Program-made: the position numbers and the translations under genes
Notes under the pieces: model-generated
The model's input: only the letters and a program-made list of their open reading frames with translations
What the model was told of the DNA's origin: nothing
The model's database searches: none
In this document: piece by piece, positions 32,829 through 41,074 of the stretch
Position numbering within the stretch: position 1 is the stretch's first letter
How the letters are laid out: every line of letters starts with the position of its first letter
Origin: Emticicia aquatica
GTDB lineage: Bacteria; Bacteroidota; Bacteroidia; Cytophagales; Spirosomataceae
Assembly: GCF_923079645.1 (NCBI RefSeq)
Contig: NZ_CAKLPY010000002.1
Span: 496,001 to 560,000, forward strand
DNA length: 64,000 nt
Direction: 5' to 3'

Positions 32829-33911
32829 TTAAATCAAACCTTCATTACGGTTGATACAATCTAAGTCTTCAAAAGCTACTTTCAAACGAGCAATCATATT
32901 TTCTTCGCCTTTGCGTAACCATACACGTGGGTCGTAATATTTTTTGTTCGGAGAATCTTCGCCTTCTGGATTTCCTAATTGTGTTTGAAGATATCCTTCT
33001 TTTTCTTTGTAGTATTTTAAAATACCTTCCCAAGTTGACCATTGAACGTCAGTATCAATGTTCATTTTTACAGCACCATATTTAATGGCTTCTCTGATTT
33101 CTTCACGTGAACTACCAGAACCACCGTGGAATACAAAGTTTACTGGCAATTCGCCTGTTCCGAATTTTTCTTGGATAAAATCTTGTGAATTTTTCAAGAT
33201 AATTGGAGACAATTTCACGTTACCTGGCTTATAAACACCGTGAACGTTTCCAAAAGCAGCAGCAATAGTGAAGTTTGGAGAAATTTTACCCAATTCTTCA
33301 TACGCATAAGCTACTTCAGAAGGTTGTGTATAAAGTTTCGAACTATCAACGTCTGAATTATCTACGCCGTCTTCTTCTCCACCTGTTACCCCTAATTCAA
33401 TTTCGAGAGTCATGCCCATTTTAGCCATTCTCTCCAAATATTTTGCACAGATTTCGATATTTTCTTCTAATGGCTCTTCTGATAAATCAATCATGTGAGA
33501 GCTAAACAATGGTTTTCCGTGTTGTGCAAAGAATTTTTCACCTGCATCCAACAAACCATCTATCCAAGGTAATAATTTTTTCGCACAGTGGTCAGTATGA
33601 AGTACTACTGGAATGCCATACATTTCAGCAATTTGATGCACGTGCATTGCTCCTGAAACAGCTCCTGCAATTGCAGCTTCTTGGTTTTTATTTGGTAGGC
33701 TTTTACCAGCGTAGAAAGAAGCTCCACCATTTGAAAATTGAATAATCACTGGCGAATTTACAGCCTTAGCTGCTTCCATTACGCCATTTACAGAGTTAGT
33801 TCCAACAACATTTACCGCAGGAAGGGCGTAATCATTTTCGTTGGCGTGACGTAACAAAGCATTCAATGCTTCACCTGTAACGACGCCTGGCTTAATCAAA
33901 GATTGACTCAT
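32829..33911 (-). CDS. fbaA: Class II fructose-bisphosphate aldolase
   Basis: 360 residues. It has the zinc-dependent class II signatures: LHTDHCAKKLLPWIDGLL, ENIEICAKYLERMAKMGMTLEIELGVTGGEEDGVDN, FGNVHGVYKPGNVKL and the glycine-rich FVFHGGSGSSREEI. Zinc ligands are the His in HTDHC (with Glu and two later His). It cleaves fructose-1,6-bisphosphate in glycolysis and makes it in gluconeogenesis. The long form places it with the E. coli FbaA type. Monocistronic. Confidence 0.96.
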   Translation of the reverse strand: MSQSLIKPGVVTGEALNALLRHANENDYALPAVNVVGTNSVNGVMEAAKAVNSPVIIQFSNGGASFYAGKSLPNKNQEAAIAGAVSGAMHVHQIAEMYGIPVVLHTDHCAKKLLPWIDGLLDAGEKFFAQHGKPLFSSHMIDLSEEPLEENIEICAKYLERMAKMGMTLEIELGVTGGEEDGVDNSDVDSSKLYTQPSEVAYAYEELGKISPNFTIAAAFGNVHGVYKPGNVKLSPIILKNSQDFIQEKFGTGELPVNFVFHGGSGSSREEIREAIKYGAVKMNIDTDVQWSTWEGILKYYKEKEGYLQTQLGNPEGEDSPNKKYYDPRVWLRKGEENMIARLKVAFEDLDCINRNEGLI

Positions 33912-34047
33912 GAGTACCGTTTTTGAATTTTAAAAAGAAATAATGTTATTATAATTGTAGATGAAGCCTAATTCTTGAATTATGGTGCAAATTAATGATT
34001 TTTCGATAAAATATTGATGTATTTATATTAAAAATCTATATAAGCTT

Positions 34048-34962
34048 TTATTTGCCTTCATACAATGCTTGAATATCAGACGGAATTTGTGGGTCTTTCA
34101 GTGTTGTTTTTTTCTTGTCGGTCATTCGCCAACGATGCAACCACGAAAATCCATTTGTTGTAATTACTCGCTCCGTACGTGTATAAATTTCGTCTTGCAA
34201 AGCCACTTTTAAAGGGATAAATTCATAGCCTCGCCTTTTCATAATAGCAATTAATTCATTGAAATAATCAGTATTTAGGGCATTTGCATGGCACAGAAAA
34301 ATATGTTTGATTGGCCTACCAGCTACTTCTTGCGTTAATTGTTCGTAATAATCAAAATAACTTTCAGTGTGTTTTAAATACTTTTCTGCTACGCTTTTCA
34401 TCAAAGTTGTATTGTTTGATTTCATCGCATCCATATAAACTTTATTGAAAAGCCAATCGTCAGCATCAATGGTTACTGGGGCATTATTATAGCTTTTTTC
34501 TTTTAAAAACGCTTCAAAACCATATTTTTTCAAACTATCCGAACCTGTATGCAAAAATGGAAACCGAAAATAGCTTTCTTTTTGTCCGTATTTTTGTTTG
34601 AGTTTTTGGGTAATAACTTCTCCTTTTAGGGTTTCGATTTTAAAATCTTCAAGCGATAATTTACTAAACGATTGGTGTGAAAACGTATGATTACCGAGTT
34701 CTTGTCCATTCGCCAACCAAGCATCCAAAAGGGCAATTCGAGCATCAATTTCGCCAAATTTATAGACAAATCCTTCATTCACAAACCCAACAGTTTCAAG
34801 GTTTTCTTGCTTCATTTTGCTGAGTAATTTTGCAGTAGATTCTTGGGCATGTTTCAGAGAAAGTTCTTGCACGAAAGGTAAATCATCCACTGTAATGGCG
34901 ATTTGCTTTTGGGCTTTTAAATGAATTGAAAAAAAGAAGAATAAGGTAAAAAGGATTCTCAT
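34048..34962 (-). CDS. Exported polysaccharide deacetylase
   Basis: 304 residues from the ATG at 34962, where a signal sequence (MRILFTLFFFFSIHLKAQ) begins; ATGs at 34983 and 34998 would add a hydrophilic extension. NodB motifs are ITVDDLPF (catalytic Asp and metal Asp), NHTFSHQSF (H-x3-H metal ligands) and YFRFPFLHTG. The remaining residues carry AVTIDADDWLFN. It probably deacetylates an acetylated glycan such as peptidoglycan or chitin oligomers; the substrate is not determined. A long imperfect inverted repeat (34989-35043) lies upstream of its start. Confidence 0.88.
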   Translation of the reverse strand: MRILFTLFFFFSIHLKAQKQIAITVDDLPFVQELSLKHAQESTAKLLSKMKQENLETVGFVNEGFVYKFGEIDARIALLDAWLANGQELGNHTFSHQSFSKLSLEDFKIETLKGEVITQKLKQKYGQKESYFRFPFLHTGSDSLKKYGFEAFLKEKSYNNAPVTIDADDWLFNKVYMDAMKSNNTTLMKSVAEKYLKHTESYFDYYEQLTQEVAGRPIKHIFLCHANALNTDYFNELIAIMKRRGYEFIPLKVALQDEIYTRTERVITTNGFSWLHRWRMTDKKKTTLKDPQIPSDIQALYEGK

Positions 34963-34988
34963 TTTTGCTTTAAGTTTAACCATACAAG

Positions 34989-35043
34989 CACAAATCATAT
35001 TGATTTTCTTTTAATTATCTTTTTAAAATCAACATGATTTGTG
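34989..35043 (-). repeat. Inverted repeat between the SGNH and deacetylase genes
   Basis: CACAAATCAT-x-TTGATTTT and AAAATCAA-x-ATGATTTGTG form an 18-of-19-bp stem with a loop of about 17 nt. There is no T run on either side, so it may be a hairpin in the deacetylase leader or a weak terminator of the SGNH gene. Confidence 0.6.
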
Positions 35044-35053
35044 ACTTGAAAAT

Positions 35054-35728
35054 TTATTTTACAACTGCTTTAAACATTAAATCGGCAACAAATTGATTGC
35101 CTGTGTCATTCAAATGCACGCGGTCGGTTGTCAAAATACCAGCTTCTTTATTGGTTGGATTATTTTTAAGATTATATGCAAGAAATTCTTTTCTTAAATC
35201 AATCAATGGACAATCAAATTTTGATGAAAGACTACGAATTATATTTGAATAATGGTTTAAATCTCCATCTTGTTGGTTACTGTTGTCGATACGCTCGCCA
35301 ATAGCAGCAGGCGTACAACAAATAACTTTAATACCTTGTGATTGAAGTTTTTTGATAATTGCGGTGTAAAAATTACCAAATTTGTCAGCATCTGTTCCAG
35401 TACCCCAACTTGCTTTGTGCCAAACATCGTTTACGCCAATATAAATAACAACAACGTCGGGCTTTTGTGAGAGAACATCGTCTTCCATACGAAGGAATAA
35501 ATCATAAACTTTATTGCCACCAATGCCCGCTCCGATTAATTGATATTTATCTTTAATGCCTTGTTTTTCAAGCATTTCTTTCATTTTAGTAATATATCCG
35601 CCAGGATTTATGCCTGCTTGCGTAATAGAATCTCCAAAGAAAATAACTTTGGTTGGTTTATCTTGTTTCAAAGAAAACATAGTGAGAGAAAGTAAAACTA
35701 AGAGAATAGTTTTGATAGAGATTTTCAT
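35054..35728 (-). CDS. Exported SGNH/GDSL hydrolase
   Basis: 224 residues from the ATG at 35728, followed by a signal sequence (MKISIKTILLVLLSLTMFS); the open frame to 35824 lacks a good start. The four SGNH blocks are visible: FFGDSITQAG (nucleophile Ser), GIGGNKVYDL (Gly), IYIGVNDVWH (Asn) and DRVHLNDTGN (Asp and His). It is an esterase or lipase-like enzyme acting outside the cytoplasm, perhaps on acetylated glycans like its neighbour. The next gene upstream ends 129 bp away behind a terminator. Confidence 0.9.
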   Translation of the reverse strand: MKISIKTILLVLLSLTMFSLKQDKPTKVIFFGDSITQAGINPGGYITKMKEMLEKQGIKDKYQLIGAGIGGNKVYDLFLRMEDDVLSQKPDVVVIYIGVNDVWHKASWGTGTDADKFGNFYTAIIKKLQSQGIKVICCTPAAIGERIDNSNQQDGDLNHYSNIIRSLSSKFDCPLIDLRKEFLAYNLKNNPTNKEAGILTTDRVHLNDTGNQFVADLMFKAVVK

Positions 35729-35783
35729 TAATTTATAAGGGTTGAATTTGAATGAACGAAAGTAAAAAGATATTGTCATAAAA

Positions 35784-35820
35784 CAAAAAAACAGCGTTGC
35801 GGAAAATACCACTACGCTGT
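35784..35820 (-). terminator. Terminator of the small exported protein gene at 35857
   Basis: ACAGCGT (35791-35797) pairs with ACGCTGT (35814-35820), extended by CC/GG pairs, and is followed on the minus strand by TTTTTTT (35790-35784). Confidence 0.82.
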
Positions 35821-35856
35821 CCAAATCCCCTAAACTAAAATACTAATGATAAGATA

Positions 35857-36261
35857 TTATTTAACCTCAACCGTACGATAATCGGCTGGAATTGGTTGAT
35901 GCGTTTCAAGATTGATTTCTTTAGTGATTGTTTCTTTGCCATTCGTAATATCAAAATGATACTTGCCATCTGCCAATCCTGTCAAATCAAATTTCTTGGA
36001 TAATTTGTTAGTTTTTTTACTCACAAACTCTGTGTAGATTGTTTCGTTCCTCTCGTTTTTCAAACTAATTTCAAGGGCTTTCCCCTCTTTTTTTTCAATA
36101 ATTACGTTTACTTTCATCGAATTAACGATGCGATACATACCAACTTTAAATGTTTTTTCGGCCTCTAATTTGTTGTCAATCGGCTCGGCAGCCAACACAG
36201 TTGAGAAAGTGAAAATACCAGCTACAAGAGCCATTGCGAGATTTTTTAATTGCTTTTTCAT
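35857..36261 (-). CDS. Small exported protein, hairpin-leader family copy 1
   Basis: 134 residues from the ATG at 36261 with a signal peptide (MKKQLKNLAMALVAGIFTFS, cleavage near LAA). The mature part is beta-rich: FKVGMYRIVNSMKVNVIIEKK, LEISLKNERNETIYTEFV, KKFDLTGLADGKYHFDITNG and ETITKEINLE, an Ig-like or DUF3244-like shape. It is paralogous to the next gene upstream (36390-36812), with the same order of motifs. The frame is open upstream to 36351, but the conserved leader hairpin sits there and makes the signal-peptide ATG the better start. Function unknown. Confidence 0.83.
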   Translation of the reverse strand: MKKQLKNLAMALVAGIFTFSTVLAAEPIDNKLEAEKTFKVGMYRIVNSMKVNVIIEKKEGKALEISLKNERNETIYTEFVSKKTNKLSKKFDLTGLADGKYHFDITNGKETITKEINLETHQPIPADYRTVEVK

Positions 36262-36288
36262 AATTTTGTGAGCGGCGAACCGCAGTTT
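36259..36288 (-). promoter_or_regulatory. Conserved leader hairpin, copy 1 (GCGG-UUCG-CCGC)
   Basis: On the minus strand the RNA would read GCGG-UUCG-CCGC (from 36283 to 36272), then UCACAAAAUU and the AUG at 36261. The hairpin has a UUCG tetraloop and ends 10 nt before the start codon. The flanking sequence is identical over 30 bp with copy 2 at 36810-36839. Confidence 0.75.
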
Positions 36289-36389
36289 TTTAATTGTAAT
36301 TTTTATAGCTTTTTCGATTATAAGATGTTTTGTGTGGACTATACGTTTCAAGTTTTGCCTTAATCGGTCGTATTGCTTGATAAGTGGTT

Positions 36390-36812
36390 TTAGTAACTTA
36401 ATGTACTTTTATCTTTAACAATTTCTTTGGTTATAACACGGTCTCCGCTTGTAATTTCAAGAAAATATTTACCTGTTTTTACGTTTGAGAAATCAAAACG
36501 CAAGTTGTAACCCGTTGCTTTTTTACCGATTATTTCTTGGTTCAATACTACTCCTGCTTCGTCCATTAATCTTACAGATGCGGTTTTACCAGCATCTTTG
36601 GTTAAGTTGATATTCAACTTCAAAGAGTTTACATAACCAAACTCATACATTCCTACATTCAAATTGCTTGCTTTGTAGTTGAGCATTGAGGCTGAATGTG
36701 TACTTGCGTTTTCGTTTTTTTTGTCTTCAGCATTAGCATTGAAGAATACTGTTGTTGCCAATAGAGCAATTGCGATTACAGATTGTTTTCCAGTTGTTTT
36801 TAACGTTTTCAT
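36390..36812 (-). CDS. Small exported protein, hairpin-leader family copy 2
   Basis: 140 residues from the ATG at 36812 with a signal peptide (MKTLKTTGKQSVIAIALLAT, cleavage near ANAE). The mature part follows the same plan as the paralogue at 35857: LNVGMYEFGYVNSLKLNINLTK, SVRLMDEAGVVLNQEII, LRFDFSNVKTGKYFLEITSG and RVITKEIV. Both proteins are small and Lys-rich. Function unknown; perhaps surface or periplasmic stress proteins. The gap to copy 1 is 128 bp and has no terminator. Confidence 0.82.
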   Translation of the reverse strand: MKTLKTTGKQSVIAIALLATTVFFNANAEDKKNENASTHSASMLNYKASNLNVGMYEFGYVNSLKLNINLTKDAGKTASVRLMDEAGVVLNQEIIGKKATGYNLRFDFSNVKTGKYFLEITSGDRVITKEIVKDKSTLSY

Positions 36813-36839
36813 AATTTTGTGAGCGGCGAACCGCATTTT
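36810..36839 (-). promoter_or_regulatory. Conserved leader hairpin, copy 2 (GCGG-UUCG-CCGC)
   Basis: Same 30 bp as copy 1: minus-strand RNA GCGG-UUCG-CCGC, then UCACAAAAUU and the AUG at 36812. The same spacing to the start codon and identical bases in loop and linker, but different sequence beyond, suggest selection on this element itself. Confidence 0.75.
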
Positions 36840-36880
36840 AAATGTTTATAACTTTTTCTTAATTTTTGTTTTTGATGTTT

Positions 36881-36912
36881 CAAAATTAGTAAGTCTCAGC
36901 AAGCTCTGACAA
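36881..36912 (-). promoter_or_regulatory. Possible promoter before hairpin-leader copy 2
   Basis: On the minus strand TTG (36912-36910), a 21-bp gap and TAATTTTG (36888-36881) fit TTG-N19/21-TAnnTTTG. It would give a leader of about 60 nt that contains the hairpin. Confidence 0.35.
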
Positions 36913-37341
36913 CATAAGTGATGAAGTAAACAAACAATGTGATGAAACTTCTTTTCTATGTGATTCTCTTAATTTTGACTACTAATTTTTATTTGTCTTG
37001 TTTGACGATTCAAAGGTATGGGTAAAACTTGGTACTATGTAATACAAACTACTCAAATGGTTATTTTAAAAGGACAAACGGTAATTAGATTTGATGATGA
37101 TTTATGCACTTTCACAAAATATAATTTTATATATAAATTATTGATGAAGATAAACAATCCATTTTCAGAATAATATTCTGTTTGAACCTTTTCTGCTATC
37201 ATATTCACATAGATATATATGACAAAGCCGTGCCAAAAAAAAATAATTTTTGTTAACAAAACCATAAATCGCTTATTATCAATTACTTAAACAATATTTA
37301 AAACATTTAAACAAAAATATTCGGTCGAAAGATTGTCCGAT

Positions 37342-37390
37342 TTCGTACAATTAAAATCCATTTTCGTACACTATCTATTTAAGATTCGTA
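37342..37390 (+). promoter_or_regulatory. Three phased TTCGTA repeats before the DUF1080 gene
   Basis: TTCGTA at 37342-37347, 37363-37368 and 37385-37390; the first two are part of TTTCGTACA. The 21-22-bp steps are two helical turns. They lie 48-96 bp upstream of the start codon, a place for an activator. Confidence 0.4.
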
Positions 37391-37437
37391 AAACTTTATT
37401 ACATTTGAAACTCAAAATAATCAACCTTTTAACTGAG

Positions 37438-38220
37438 ATGAAAAAAGTCCAAATCATTGCTTCTGCTTTTGCATTCGTTGCATTGTTTAGTGCAGAAACT
37501 CATGCACAATACTCTTCTACACCTCCTGCTGTTTCTCCGATGCCAATGAAACCAGAGATGACAGAAATTTGGGACCCTGAAGTGAGCGTTGTAACCCCAG
37601 GAAAAACCAGTGCTGATGCTCCTTCCGACGCAATTATATTATTTGATGGAAAAGATTTATCACAATGGGTAAGTTCTAAAGATGGTTCACCAGCAAAATG
37701 GACAGTAATTGATGGTCGCATAGAAGTTGCTCCAGGAACTGGCGATATTAAAACAAAACTAAAATTTGGCGATTGCCAACTTCATATTGAGTTTTCTGCA
37801 CCTGATGAAGTAGCCAGTGTGAGTCAAGGACGTGGAAATAGTGGTGTTTTCTTCCAAGACCGTTATGAGTTACAAATTTTGGATTCATACCAAAATCGTA
37901 CTTATCGCAATGGACAAGCAGGAAGTATCTATAAAGACACCGCTCCGCTCGTAAATGCCATGCGTGGCCCATTAGAATGGAATACTTATGATGTAATTTA
38001 TACTGCTCCTCGTTTTAAACCTGATGGTCGTTTAGATTATCCAGCTCGTATTACCGTTTTACACAATGGTGTTTTGGTTCAAAATAATACTACGATTTTG
38101 GGTCTTACCAATTACATTGGTTTACACTTATATCCAGAAGCTCATGGTGAAGACGTGATTCATTTACAAGACCATGGTAACAAGACACAATTCAGAAATA
38201 TTTGGATTAGAAGACTGTAA
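37438..38220 (+). CDS. DUF1080 (3-keto-disaccharide hydrolase-like) exported protein
   Basis: 260 residues from the ATG at 37438 with a signal peptide (MKKVQIIASAFAFVALFSA, cleavage near THAQ); the frame is open upstream to 37333 but without a signal. The concanavalin-like DUF1080 fold is shown by ILFDGKDLSQWVSSKDG, AKWTVIDGRIEVAPGTGDI, QLHIEFSAP, GRGNSGVFFQDRYELQILDS and the end FRNIWIRRL. Members cleave 3-keto-glycosides or bind sugars. The role is probably periplasmic carbohydrate use. Confidence 0.9.
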   Translation: MKKVQIIASAFAFVALFSAETHAQYSSTPPAVSPMPMKPEMTEIWDPEVSVVTPGKTSADAPSDAIILFDGKDLSQWVSSKDGSPAKWTVIDGRIEVAPGTGDIKTKLKFGDCQLHIEFSAPDEVASVSQGRGNSGVFFQDRYELQILDSYQNRTYRNGQAGSIYKDTAPLVNAMRGPLEWNTYDVIYTAPRFKPDGRLDYPARITVLHNGVLVQNNTTILGLTNYIGLHLYPEAHGEDVIHLQDHGNKTQFRNIWIRRL

Positions 38221-38245
38221 TTTGTTTAATTAACGAATATCAATT

Positions 38246-38284
38246 AAAAACAGCTTCTTTCTAATTATTGAAAGAAGCTGTTTT
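38246..38284. terminator. Bidirectional terminator between DUF1080 and M56 genes
   Basis: AAAAACAGCTTCTTTC (from 38246) and GAAAGAAGCTGTTTT (to 38284) form a 15-bp stem between the convergent genes. Confidence 0.9.
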
Positions 38285-38297
38285 GGTTTTTGGGGAA

Positions 38298-40604
38298 TTA
38301 TTTACTAATTGCTAAAATTTCTACGGCATCGCCATTCTTCACTTTTATATCACTCTTCAAAATCACTTTATCACCAACTTTTAAGCCTTTAGTTGTCCAT
38401 TTATCATTAACTAAGGTAACATTCACCGCTTTTGCAATAAATTCGCCGCTTTTCTCCGAAACTACGTAAACTGAACAAGTACCTTTATTGTCACGAATGA
38501 GTCCATCAGAAATTTGAAAATTTTTATCGACTACCCCTACCCTAACAGGTTTAGGAGGTTTGGGTGTGGAAATATTTCGCTCACGAGCAGGTGGTGCTAT
38601 TCGTGGGGTTGGAGAAACTCTTGAAGGCGGTAAAGGTGCCATTGGAGCAGAAATATTTCCTGTACGATTATAGTTATAATTATTGTTATCATTACTCGTA
38701 CTAAAATTAATGTTATCGCCTTTTACTCTGATTCTCAAATCTTTTCCACGAATATCTCTATGATTAGCCCCCCAAGTTTGATTCATCCAATTCCAAACTT
38801 TTTCATAAATAGCTGGCGACTGTGGTTCAAGGTCAATCAATAGCTTTTCGCCCTTCAAACGTACTTCAAAATCATTTTTATCTTTAATTAAACCCGCCTT
38901 GAAAAGCATTTCCGAAAAATCTTGTAATTGTTTTTTGAAGCGAATCTCTTCTTCTTTAGCTAGTTTTTCAAGAAGTTTTCCTTTTTCTTCCATGATTCTA
39001 CCTAGACTATCCATCGGTTTTGAGTAGCGTTCCATCAATCTGCCCAGACTATCCATTGGAGCTTGCAATTGGTTCATTTTTTGCTCAAAAGGTAGCATTT
39101 CAGCCTCAAAACTATTCATTTGTTGTTCAACTTCGTGCATTTGCTTTTCTAAAACACGTTCTTGTTTCTCTAAATTTTTAAGCTTTTGTTCGGCTTCAAG
39201 AGGTATTTTATTTGAATCCATATATTTATTATGGATTTTTTGCATCGCCAAACTCACTTCTTGCATCTGAATTGAAAGGTCTTGAATTTTACGTTGAGGA
39301 GCTTGCATTTTGCGTTGTACTTGTTGCATTTCTTCCCCATGTTTTTGCATTTCTCGACCGTACTTCTCTTCCATCTGCTTACCATACATCTCCATTTCTT
39401 TGCTATATTTTTCCATTTCCTTACTCAAACGTTCCATTTCATTAGAAACTTCATCAAGCGAAGAAGTATCACTTATCACAATATTTTGCTTTTCCTCAAG
39501 AAGTGCTTCGGCAGTATTCGCAAGTAATTTCTTTTCTTCTTTTATTTTTGGATTGACCAATGATTTTTCATTCTTAAATACCTCTTTTTGGGCATAGACC
39601 ACACCTAAAGCCACCACTAAAACCATTCCTAAAACAGCAATCCAATTACCATAACTGAGCGGTTTTGAATCATTTATACCAATAATTCTTTTAATTCTAT
39701 CCATGAAAGTTTGGCGTTTTGCTCCAAAAGCCATAGCCAAACGTGGTTGTTGTTGGTAACTCGCTACTTGTGTCAATGCTTTAGCCAAAATCATGCTATC
39801 ACCACAGATTTCTACTGCAAAATCATCACAACAATTTTCCCGTTCGTCACGTACTTTACCCGAAATAAACCAAGTAGCAGGGTGAAAGAAAAACAGAATT
39901 TCAACAACATTTTGAAAAATATTAACCAGATAATCATATCGCTTGATGTGTGCCAATTCATGTGCAAGGATTGCTTCTAATTGCTTAACTGTGAGTCCAG
40001 AAGCTATACCAACTGGCAATAAAATCACTGGTTTTATCCAGCCAATCGTCATTGGTACGGTTGCCATTGCAGATTCAAGCAATTTTATTGAAACGGGCAT
40101 TTGTACTTTTTTAAGAAGATTATCCATAAGTTTCTGAATATCAACCGTCACAGCTACATTTTTTTGGGTTTTCAACTGCTGAACATATACAAAACCAATC
40201 ATCAAACGAAACAATAAAAGACTTGTACCGATGAACCAAAAAGTAACAAATAAGTCAAGATTTGCTTGTAGAAATAGTTCTGTTTTTTGCAAAAAACTCA
40301 ACTCGTTTGGTTTGAAAGATAGCTGTGATGTTTGGTTCAAAAAATGAGTAAAACTAGCATTACTACCAAAATTGGCAGTCTTAGAAACAGGCTGATAAAT
40401 AATTGAAAATGTAACAATTGCACTCAAAAATTGCAAACCCAAAGCCCCAAGTCCAATCCAATATCGTGTACTTGATGGCTTAAAAAAATAGAATATAATA
40501 CTAAAAATAAGTAGAATGGCTACACCTTGCCAAATCGAATGAATGAGCGTCCAACCCAATGCAGCACTCATGTTGTAGTTAATAATTTCAAATAGCTTTT
40601 TCAT
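38298..40604 (-). CDS. M56 (BlaR1-type) membrane metallopeptidase with coiled coil and adaptor-like C-terminus
   Basis: 768 residues. Four N-terminal membrane helices enclose the zinc peptidase; HELAH is at residues 215-219 in AILAHELAHIKRYDYL, and the RDERENCCDD segment supplies the third ligand. A further helix follows near residue 325. Residues 375-540 are a long Met/Glu/Gln-rich coiled coil (repeated SKEMEKYSKEME-like heptads). The last 80 residues (VYVVSEKSGEFIAKAVNV, then GLKVGDKVILKSDIKVKNGD) resemble the membrane-proximal beta domain of HlyD/RND adaptors. No penicillin-binding sensor domain is seen, unlike BlaR1. Its partner repressor gene is 67 bp upstream. Confidence 0.88.
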   Translation of the reverse strand: MKKLFEIINYNMSAALGWTLIHSIWQGVAILLIFSIIFYFFKPSSTRYWIGLGALGLQFLSAIVTFSIIYQPVSKTANFGSNASFTHFLNQTSQLSFKPNELSFLQKTELFLQANLDLFVTFWFIGTSLLLFRLMIGFVYVQQLKTQKNVAVTVDIQKLMDNLLKKVQMPVSIKLLESAMATVPMTIGWIKPVILLPVGIASGLTVKQLEAILAHELAHIKRYDYLVNIFQNVVEILFFFHPATWFISGKVRDERENCCDDFAVEICGDSMILAKALTQVASYQQQPRLAMAFGAKRQTFMDRIKRIIGINDSKPLSYGNWIAVLGMVLVVALGVVYAQKEVFKNEKSLVNPKIKEEKKLLANTAEALLEEKQNIVISDTSSLDEVSNEMERLSKEMEKYSKEMEMYGKQMEEKYGREMQKHGEEMQQVQRKMQAPQRKIQDLSIQMQEVSLAMQKIHNKYMDSNKIPLEAEQKLKNLEKQERVLEKQMHEVEQQMNSFEAEMLPFEQKMNQLQAPMDSLGRLMERYSKPMDSLGRIMEEKGKLLEKLAKEEEIRFKKQLQDFSEMLFKAGLIKDKNDFEVRLKGEKLLIDLEPQSPAIYEKVWNWMNQTWGANHRDIRGKDLRIRVKGDNINFSTSNDNNNYNYNRTGNISAPMAPLPPSRVSPTPRIAPPARERNISTPKPPKPVRVGVVDKNFQISDGLIRDNKGTCSVYVVSEKSGEFIAKAVNVTLVNDKWTTKGLKVGDKVILKSDIKVKNGDAVEILAISK

Positions 40605-40671
40605 ATTGTCCTCGTTTTTTTACATCATATCTTATGAGGGTATAAGATATAAATTGATTAAATTAATAGTT

Positions 40672-41064
40672 TTAAACTCCTAAATTTTTCTCTTTTTCGG
40701 CAATTAACTTCTTGATTTCTTCTAATTCATCAAGACTAACATCCTGATTACCAAGCGTTTGCATAACGAGTTTCATTGCAGAACCTCTAAAAGTCGCATC
40801 TACAAATTTGCCAAGTAAAAGTTGTTGGGTTTGTTCTTCGCCAATCAACGCTTGATAAAGATGATAACGACCTTCTTCTGTGCGGCTCACAATATTTTTT
40901 TCGTGCATTATTTGCAATAGTTTGAGCGTTGTGGTGTAGCCGACTTCCTTCATTTTTGATAATTCGTCATTCACTTGCCTTACTGTTGCTTTGCCCAATT
41001 GCCACAAAATCTGCAAAATTTCTAGTTCTGATTCTGTTGGTTTGATTGCTTGTATATTTTCCAT
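40672..41064 (-). CDS. BlaI/MecI-family repressor
   Basis: 130 residues. Winged helix opening PTESELEILQILWQLGKATVRQVNDELSKMKEVGYTTTLKLLQIMHEKNIV, followed by the wing and a dimerisation tail. This is the BlaI/MecI/CopY layout, with the M56 peptidase encoded downstream as its probable inactivating protease. Three identical palindromes (TACGAA-N4-TTCGTA) lie 11-82 bp upstream of the start. Function inferred: repression of the operon until the membrane peptidase is activated. Confidence 0.93.
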   Translation of the reverse strand: MENIQAIKPTESELEILQILWQLGKATVRQVNDELSKMKEVGYTTTLKLLQIMHEKNIVSRTEEGRYHLYQALIGEEQTQQLLLGKFVDATFRGSAMKLVMQTLGNQDVSLDELEEIKKLIAEKEKNLGV

Positions 41065-41074
41065 AATTTTTGTT

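Larger units (their letters stand above)
36840..37437. other. Gene-free region upstream of the DUF1080 gene
   Basis: About 600 bp, very AT-rich, with no convincing gene. It holds the possible promoter at 36881-36912 on the left and, on the right, three TTCGTA words (37342, 37363, 37385) spaced 21 and 22 bp before the DUF1080 gene. A minus-strand frame at 37053-37265 has no coding character. Confidence 0.6.

Noticed and set aside
35857..36836. Longer N-termini for the two hairpin-leader proteins (frames open upstream, reading RFAAHKI before the signal peptide).
   Set aside because: Signal peptides start at the inner ATGs, and the identical DNA in both leaders with a UUCG hairpin is better explained as RNA; but coding use is not fully excluded.
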